From the NCBI GenBank assembly GCA_036924085.1, contig JAVGWX010000006.1, positions 40,930,246 through 40,994,245 on the forward strand: DNA of 64,000 bases, in the 5' to 3' direction. The notes beneath the pieces were generated by a model. That model did not search any database. It was not told the DNA's origin and saw nothing but the letters and a program-made list of their open reading frames with translations. How positions within the stretch are numbered: the stretch's first letter is position 1; each line of letters opens with the position of its first letter. The position numbers and the translations under genes were made by a program. Of this stretch, positions 44,801 to 54,463 are shown in pieces. Source of the DNA: Ariolimax columbianus (lineage: Eukaryota > Mollusca > Gastropoda > Stylommatophora > Arionidae).

Positions 44801-47800
44801 GTCGGTTCAAATAATGCCAGCAAGCCAAATGACGTCTAAATACATATCTGTTGTTTGCCTTGGAGAACCACGTTGTACCAAGAACCTCTCGAAGACCATC
44901 TCTCCATCTCATTTGTGGATGTTCTGGAGGCCGTCGAAAGATGAAGAGCTATTTGGATGGTGTAGGGTGAATACAACTACAATAGGACACGTAGAATCTG
45001 ACTAGAAGTAGCGATACCATTGATTTACTCCGTGTGGCCCACCAGGCCTGGAGGAGTGCTAAACACACTTAAACCGACCTTAACTGACCATGTTTCCAGG
45101 TCATGTTTATCTGGCCTTGTTTAACATCTGCTCTTTACCTAATCCATTTGAGAGACCCTGCTATCAGCTGATTTATCACAGGCAAACAGTTTGAGGTTAC
45201 ATTTACATACGTGGTTTTCTATAATTCAAATGTGGAAATGAGATAGAGATATGTATCTAGAAATAAACAGAAAGATCAAGATAGTCATAGAGAGACCGAT
45301 AGAGACATATATATGTGTATGTATGTATGTGATTATGTTTAGGAAAAGAAGGAAATATGTATAAAGATAGAAAGAGATAGTGATGTGGAAAGAGATAAGG
45401 AGTTAAAAAGAGATAAGGAGATAGAAAGAGATATTGAGAAACAGCGAGACAAATAGATCGTGAGATATAAATAGAAAATATGTTGTTGTTTTTTTTTTGC
45501 GTTCGCATTATCTCTTGGATCCCCAAGGCGGTGTGCGCTGCACTGTGGTTTTTATTTTGCGCCTGTTGGCCAAGTGCATCCGACTTCAGCATGCATTTTA
45601 TGTAAGGGTCTGCTTCCTCCTGCATTTTCTAAGGGTTTGCTTCATGGGGTAACGGCCGGTGCTGTAATGGGGATCGAACCCAGCACCTTCGGATTGTGAG
45701 CCGTGCCACTTAACCACTAGGCCACGCCGTCCTCTAGAAAAGATATAGAGAGATAGAAAGAAAGAGATAAGACAATAGAAAGATAGAGAAGAAGAAAAGG
45801 AAGAAGAATAAAAAGAAGAAGAGGAAGGTCTAAAGCAATGGATCTCCAACCTCCTCTGTCTCTTGCTACGATAGTGCAATCTGCTAGACTTGTCTTTGTC
45901 CATCTTTCAATGTAGTCCTCCCACTTATAGCTTTCATTACCTCTGCCTTGTTCACTTCTACTAGAGAAATTATCATGAATGGTGTACGGGCTTGACATAC
46001 CCAGCCCATTCATATAAAAAGATACCTGAGACTTGCACTTCAGTACTTCACCTGTTAGAAGGAATATATCCGATGAGGAAAGTCAAATGCTGGGCTTTCT
46101 ATCGACAATTTTGAATTGGCGATGTAATATGAGCTATTACTTTTGAAATGATCAATAACACTGGGTGGATCTGTTAATCAGATCCCAGTCTACTCGGAAA
46201 CAATAGCCACGATGCATTTTTACAAAGGAAGCGTATTGTCCACTATACCCTCGTGGTTTAGGATAGAGATGTTTAGAGACATCATTTCCATTTGTCATTT
46301 TTTTTTTTAGTTATTGGTGTTGGTCAAACTTTTACTGCCGACTATAATCTGTCTTCTACCTCTTCTTCTGTTTGTTCTAAATCTCTCGCAACCCAGCCCC
46401 GAAAAGGGCTTCGCAAGTAGTAGGATGCGTTGTGTTGTAGTTTACAGCTTGACTGCGATATTTGCACATTTCAGCTCTTCTTCTTCTTCTTCGTACGCAA
46501 TCAGACAGTAACCATTATTTTTTTCGAAAAAAGGAGCGGTCATCCTGAGGCTGTCGACACTGCCATAGAGCTTGTCTAGTGTTGCCACTGGTGATGGCCA
46601 CATCTGCTCTCTCTGATCCTCGTATGTCGGGCAGCTTTGCAGCAAATTATCAGCGGTCATTTTCCCGGTACCACACGGGCATTTGTCGGTGCCACCTATC
46701 TTCAATTTGTTGAATAGGTGGTACCTCAGTCTATTGTGGCCAGTGCGAAGTCTGAAGACCACGACCTGCTCTCTTCCGTTCAACTGGTAATAGGCATCGT
46801 TTTTGGTGTAGCCAGTATGTTCGTTTTCCCATTTGATCATGTATCTTGCTCTAATAAACCGTTTTGACTCTTCGTATGTCATACTAGTATCTGATTGTGG
46901 TAGTTTTGCACCTTCTTTTGCCAGTCTGTCTGCCTCCTCGTTGCCTTGGATGTTGCAGTGATATGGAACCCACTGCACCACTACCCTTTTTGGTGCGGCC
47001 AGCTGGCATAGTGACAGAGTACTGCTCTTAAATCATTAAGTTCAGTATTTTTCTGGCTTTTTAGCGCTGTGACTACGGCCAGAGCATCTGTCAGCAGGAC
47101 TATATGGCTCTCATTCCTTTTACCTGTCACCATTTCTTCCACTCCCGCATCAGTGCCTCTGCCTCCGCTCTGAAATTGCTTGTGTACTTACCAGTAGCGA
47201 ATGACAGTGTTATTTTTCTGCCATTTAGTAGGCTCAGGAATGCTCCTGCCCCTCCGTTCTGTGTTGTATTTGTTACGGAACCGTCAGTGCATGCATGGGT
47301 CCAGTCCATGCTTGGGTAGTTTTCAGTTATTTAACGCAGGGTAGTATTTCTTCTTTCTTTTTCAGACTGGCAGTTTTTGTTTCCAATACCTGGTATATTT
47401 TCTACCACCTCTGGAAATATATGCTGCCTCCAGGTAGGTTTTCGTACAGTAGGGATGGGCTTTGGTGTTAGTACGTTCATGGGGTTTTCGTGCATCTTTG
47501 CTTTGGCTATTTCTGCAAAGTTTCTTCGCTTTAGTTTCCCACTTCCGAAATTGTTTAGTCTCTGGTGCATTGGATGGTCAGTCAGTCTTCTAAGTTTCTC
47601 TGATTGCAGCTGGGCTCTGCAGTCGCTTCTGTCGGTCATGGATTGCAGTTATGTAATCTTTTCAAGTTCTACAATTGGCGTTGACTTCATGCCACCTGTT
47701 ATAACTCTCATGGCTTGGTTTTGGAGTTTGCTAACTTTATCGAAGTTCGCCTTTGCTGCTGTTGTCCATGCCGCAATGCCATACTCGAGAACTGGTCTCA

Positions 47801-50800
47801 CTTTTCCAGTGTACAGTCTCTTTAGTATACTTTCGTCTGCTCCCCAGCTTGTGCCAGCAAGTTTCCTCATGATTGCCATTCTCTCTCTGGCTCTCATTCG
47901 GTTTCTCTCCATCTGACTTTTCCATGTCATGCGCCGATCAAATGTGACTCCCAGGTAGTTTGGGTTGTCGTTTGGCTGGAGGTATTTGCCGTTTAGACTT
48001 AATTTGGTGTTTTGGGGTTTGATTGATAGCGAAAATATTGTACAGCACATTTCAGTTCGACAGATCCGACTTCAGCAGGCATGTTTGTGTACTGGGTTAG
48101 CCTTTCCTCTTCCTTCCCTTCTCCTTCCCTTTCAGTTTGCTCTGTTGCAGCCTGCTATCCAGGTTCACAGCAAGGTGTAGAAGGGTCTTGGCAGCACTTT
48201 GTCTTTGGCCCTGACGCTAGCAGTCAGCTATGAGTCGCATGCCGCTGCAGTTCGTGTACTGCTCAGCCGCTTGATTCCGCCCAAGAAACATGTAGCTAAT
48301 GCTATCAAGTAATTATCATAGCATTTTACCCCGTTTGTTGACGTCAAACGTGAGGATTTGATTTGGGAGCATTTCATGGAAATTAAGAGCATATCTTAGA
48401 TTCAACTCACAGCGGCGACAGTATTCAACCCCAATGAGTTCCAAAGAAAGTGATGGTTGGCTGGTTGGTTGGTTGGTTACTAATGCCCCGCCAATGGGTT
48501 GGTAACCGTTTTGTCAGCCCTGAAAAGGACGGAACTTGTAGCAGATTGCAGACGCTTTCCTCACATCCCGAGCGTACTGGCGAAGGGGGGCCAGGGTCCT
48601 CCAGGTCGTTGTGCAATGCTTGGTTTCTTCTGCATGTCACTGAGTACTGCAGGGATCACGTCGAAGCTCCCCTTGTTAGACAGACTGGTGTCCTCTACAA
48701 CAGCCCGTTTCCAGGATGACCAATGAGGAGATCAGGTGAGGATTTTGGCCAGTATATGTCTCCTGACCCTGGCTAACATTGTCTGATCAGTGTGTTTTAC
48801 TAGACCAGACGTTATCCTAATCGTCCCAAAGAAATTTATAGAAACACCTCCACAAAAATTATCAACACTAATCGAACAAAACATTATCAACTCCCTGTGA
48901 AGGGTAAGTCTTCAGCAAATACAAGTGATCAAATCTGGCCATATCTTTTTTTTAAATCTTAACGTTTCTACATGATACGATCGCCGCCGACCTCATACCT
49001 AACTCTTCTCAATCGCCTCTCAACTGGAAATGTTGTTATGCAAATGTGCGAAGCATAGTAAATAAAAGAGAAGAATTGGAACTATATGTAGAAGAAGAAA
49101 AACCACATATAATAGGATTAACAGAATCATGGACAAATGAGGACATTGCAGATAGTGAACTTGAAATAGAGGGATATACAATGTTAAAGAAAGACAGGAT
49201 AGTTGGAGACAAGACTAAGGGAGGTGGCGTTTTATTATACTGTATAGATTCTGTTAATATAACATCAAAGATGATTTATCATGTGGTAACAAATGTGAAA
49301 GTGTATGGGGAGAAATAGAAAGTGGTGGTGAAAAAACAGTGATTGGAGTGTGCTATAGATGTCCATCAAGTCAAAAGGAGGAAGATGAGGAGCTGATTAG
49401 TAGCATAGCAAAGGCAAGTGAAGGGAAATTATTATTAATGGGAGATTTCAACTTTCCAGAAATAAAATGGGATATGACAGAAGCACTTGTAGAGTCAAAA
49501 CCTTTGTTAAGTGCATGACTGACAATTTTTTAATTCAACATGTAGAAGCAAGCACCAGAGGCAAAAACACACTCGACCTAGTTTTTACTACAGAGGAAAA
49601 TATGATTGAAAACGTTACAGTTGGGGAACTGTTTGGCTGAAGTGGGATTTTATTGCAGGGAAAGAAGTAAACATAAACACGCGAACATACGACTACTCTA
49701 AGGCAGATGTTAAGAGGATAAAAGAGGTAGCGAACCACATAATCTGGAAAGATATTGTCGTAGGAACAGATGTTAAACAGGAGTGGGAGAGTTTTAAAAC
49801 AGTTCTAGAAACGCTAAAACAGGAATGTGTTCCATGTAGGGAGGTAAACCCCAAGCGTAAAAAGTAGATAACTAGATTTGTAATGAAATGTAGAAGAGCG
49901 AAAAATAAAGCATGGAAAAATATATAGAGGCAGGTAAATCAAAAGAAATATATTTAAAATATTTGGACAAGCAGAACATATATCAGAAAGTGAATAATAC
50001 AGCAAAAATAGACTTCGGAAATTGCTCAGAGGATCAAGAGTGACAGTAAAAACTTCTTCTCTTATGCTAGAAATAAACAAAGAACGAAAGACAAAGTAGG
50101 CCCTTTCATAAACAGTACAGGGAAAATAATAAGTGAGAATAGGGAGGCAGCTCATCTACTCAATCAGTACTTTAGCACAGTCTACACAAAAGAGGATTAC
50201 TCCAAGATCCCAGAGCCTATACATATTTTTCAAAGACACATGGATACAGCGGGATTAACATCGATCTGCATTACAGAGAAAATGGTTTTCAAAAAATTGG
50301 AGGGGTTGAAAGTGGATAAATGTCCAGGCCAAGATGGTATTCATCCAAAATTGCTGTTTGAAATTAGAGACCAACTAGCAAAAACCATTGGCTATATTAT
50401 GTTCTCAATCACTTACAAAAGGGATTGTTCCACGGGATTGGAAAGATGCAGGAGTGATCCCCTTATTCAAAAAAGGCAAAATATCAGATCCAGCAAATTA
50501 TAGACCGGTGAGTTTAACGAGCATAGTCTGTAAATTGTTAGAGTCAATAATCAAAGAAAACATTGTAATGCATTTAGACAAATTTAATCTAATTAGAAAC
50601 AGTCAGCATGGGTTTACTAGAGGGAAATCATGCTTAATAAATCTATTAGAATTCATGGAAGAGGTTAATAAAATCATAGATAAAGGGGAGTCAGTGGACC
50701 TTATTTATCTAGATTTTGCAAAGGCCTTTGATAGAGTACCTCATCAAAGATTATTTTGAAAGTTAAAATCACATGGAATAGGTGGGGAAGTTGCCAAATG

Positions 50801-53800
50801 GATTGAAAATTGGTTAACGGAAAGAAGGCAGAGGGTGGGCATAAATAAGGAGTACTCTGAGTGGTGTGAAGGGAAAAGTGGAGTGCCACAGGGCTCGGGT
50901 TTGGGACCAATTATGTTCTTGATATATATAAATGATTTGGACATTGAAATGGGATCCATGATTGCAAAATTTCCTGATGACACAAAACTATGCAGTAGTT
51001 TCTCTTCTAAAGCAGAAGTGGATATATTGATGTCGAATTTAGATCAAATTCGTGAATGATCTGTAAGCGGGCAAATGAAGTTTAATGTAGATAAATGTAC
51101 AGTCATCCACATGGGTAGATCCAAAATGGAACATAATTACAGAATGGGAGAGAACAACATTAGAAAAATAGATAAAGAAAGGGACCTAGGGGTTATAATA
51201 GATCATACAGGTAAGGTGAGTGAGCAAGTTCAGGTACCAGTGAAAAAGCCAAATGCAATGTTCGGTATGATAAAAAGAAATATTAAACATAGGAGCCAGG
51301 AAGTGATAGTCAAACTGTTTAAAGCGTTAGTTAGACATTGATTGAAGTAATGTGTACAGGTGTGGAGCCCTTATCATAGAGGGGATATAAACATGCTGGA
51401 AAGAATACAAAAAAGAGCGACAAAGCTGATAGTGGGATTCCAGAAATACAGTTATGAGGACATACTCAGAAAAACCGGCCTACAGTGTCTAGAAGAGAGA
51501 AGAATTCGTGGTGACTTAATACGGGTTTATAAGATGACTAGAGGAATGGATAAATTAGACTATAACAATTTTTTGTTAATACAGCCACCCACAAGAACAA
51601 GAGGGAATAGCTACAAATTAACTAAATGAAGGTTCAGATTAGATATTATAAAATATTGTTTTGGTCAGAGAGTGGCGAATGCTTGAAATACATTGTCACA
51701 GGAGGTAGTGAAGGCAATGACAGTTAATGCAATTAAGAATAATTGGATGCGCATAGCTTTTAGAGCTATATATATAATTGAAACTGGTTGTATACAGACT
51801 GCAGAGTCTTCTAAACCAGTATAAAGACGTTAAGTTAAGTTAAGTTACAGTGTTACTATTCTTTGGACCCCTTTTATTGTCCCTGAATAAATAAATTATT
51901 TTTTTCCTCGGGAGCATTAGATGAAGAAGTATGTATTCAACGTGTTAACCTTTTTATTTGATCTCTGCTCTCGTAGATTTATCAGAAAACATCATTGGTC
52001 TATGCGCTGAGCTATGTTTCGATGGGTGCCAAGAAGGTTATGAGTGTCTCTCCAACGGATGCGGTCATTCTTGTCGGTAAGTATTAACATTTGTTCTGTT
52101 TATTTTACTGTTTCAAGCTTTGTGTTACATTATGCACATGCATGTACTGTTCTGCATTTAACAATTGATTTTGTTCTAACTTTCTATCTAACAGGTCGTG
52201 GGTCTACCATTGATTTCGTGTTTTAGTCCATTATAAATGCCACCAGGCCACGGATTTGGCTTGGCTTGACTTCGTTCGTTCTCAATCTCCCGCTACTAAA
52301 CATTGAAAGGGCTTAAGTAGCAGAATATAGTCTAGAGAACGAAATGGGTTGTGTCGTAGTTTACAGCTTCACTGCCGTATTTGTTCCTTTTGGTCCAACA
52401 CCTCCGACTTCTGCAAGCATTTTTTAGTACTGGGTTAGCATTCCCTCTTCAATCTATTCTCCTTAGCCAGTCTGCTCTGTTGCAGCCTGTTATCCAGGAT
52501 CACCGCTTGGAGGTGTAGAAGGGTCTTGGCAGCTCTGGTTCAATGGCCCTGATGCTAGCAGTCAGCTATGGGTCGCTGACCACTGCAGCTCAAGCGCTGC
52601 GCATGATGTTGATCCCAGGCCACGGATTTGACTAATAGTAAGACTAGTCGTCGACGACTTACACTCATGTCCACAGACATGTGCTGCTTTTTCTATTAAG
52701 ATCAATTAGTGTTGGGGTGTTTTTCTCTCCGATTTTACTGGCATGGTCATCGGTTTTTAAAATAATATTTCGGCTACACTGTGCAGTATTTCCACGGTCC
52801 AGTGTATACAGCTGAAATTCACGAGATTGGCAACTTTCGTACTGTTTTCTGACAGTGTCGGTTTTTTCACACAGGTTAATGGACTAACACATCCCCCTGG
52901 AGACTGGGCCCTATCCGGTTAGCAGCATGCCAAAGACACGTCGTTCACATGATGAGGAATGTAATTAATCCTCGCAGCCACCGTCCCAAAGCAGAGTACT
53001 CGGATCCCCTCAAGGAGTCCACAGAGACATCGGTCCGCATACTTTCCATGAAACTACAGGACACTAGAACTTCGTCCCCAATATTAGAAGTTCAATGCGT
53101 ATTACAACTTGGAGTGTCCTTTTTAGCTACAGTACATGGCTTTGGCAGTGGTAGATCAACGCAGCGGGACATAGGAGCCTAATCGAACTTTGTTGTTTGT
53201 TGTTGTTGTTGCCTATATTCTAACAGTTTGCTTATTTATTTACTGTATATTTGAATGTATTTGTACAACCTTATTTATTTGGCATTGTAATTCTTAAATG
53301 AATTGATCACTGTAGCTGGTTGGTAAGACGCTCGCCTCCAAAGACACCAAAGCGAGAAACTGTGGGTATTCTAATCCTACAAGTGTCCACTGGTATCAAG
53401 GGAAGTGAGATTTGACGCCTTGTTTTGTCGGAAACGGACGATAAACTCAGAGGTTCCGGGTTCACGCACTACTCGTTAAATAACCATTAGCAGAAGAAAA
53501 TCGAAAACAAAATATGATATTGGACGATCCTGTGGCAAAACATCTCAGGGTAATGAAATTACCAACGGGTAGGAAAGGAGAGGCAAGGGTCGAAAAAGAC
53601 TGACTAGCATCGAAGAGGAGCGAATAAGGTAGAATAGGACTAAGCGAGAAGAGCCTGGTTGTTCTTGCAGTTAATTCTTTTATAGCACATCAATGTGGAG
53701 AGTGGACTAACATCTTGTCAGGCATAACATACTGATCAGAGTATGTTAATCTGAGTCAGGTGAAACATACTGATCAGAGTATGTTAATCTGAGTCAGGTG

Positions 53801-54364
53801 AAACATACTCACCAAGCCTCTACCTCACTTCCAATGAGTTCTTTCTTGAAACAGGCTGTTTTGTTGCAATCTGGCTGACGAGGTGGGGCTTGACAGTGTA
53901 ATCACCATAGCGGTGAGCTTTCTGAAAAGTCACGAATTGTACTACAGTCAGGAGGACTCGGTCTACCCTCTCTATTCCGCTTTGGGATGTAATGAGAGCC
54001 ACATAACGTCGCTCAACGGCACAAGTGGAAAGAAAACTAACTAACTAACTAATGGTATCATAAACTATCATTTGTCTCTTTTTGGCAACTATCTGTGATT
54101 ATTCTATATCATTCCTCTTCCGCTTCAATTGGAGCATGGGTACAATACTACAGTCAGTCTTACTGCCAGAGGCTTGCTATAAATAATGCATTAACAAATG
54201 ATGTTGTAAGATACACTGATCCTATTTTGATCCTATGAAGTATTGCACCTGAGCTGTACAAAGGTTATAAAGAATATATCTACTGTAACGTAGCAATCAT
54301 GTGGCTCAAGGCACCTAAAGATGGTTGTGTACATAGAAATTGATCCATGTAAAAATCCCATACA

Positions 54365-54463
<99 letters not shown>

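Noticed and set aside
47377..47916. 179-codon plus-strand frame
   Set aside because: Antisense to the LINE-A thumb region, which has recognisable motifs on the minus strand.
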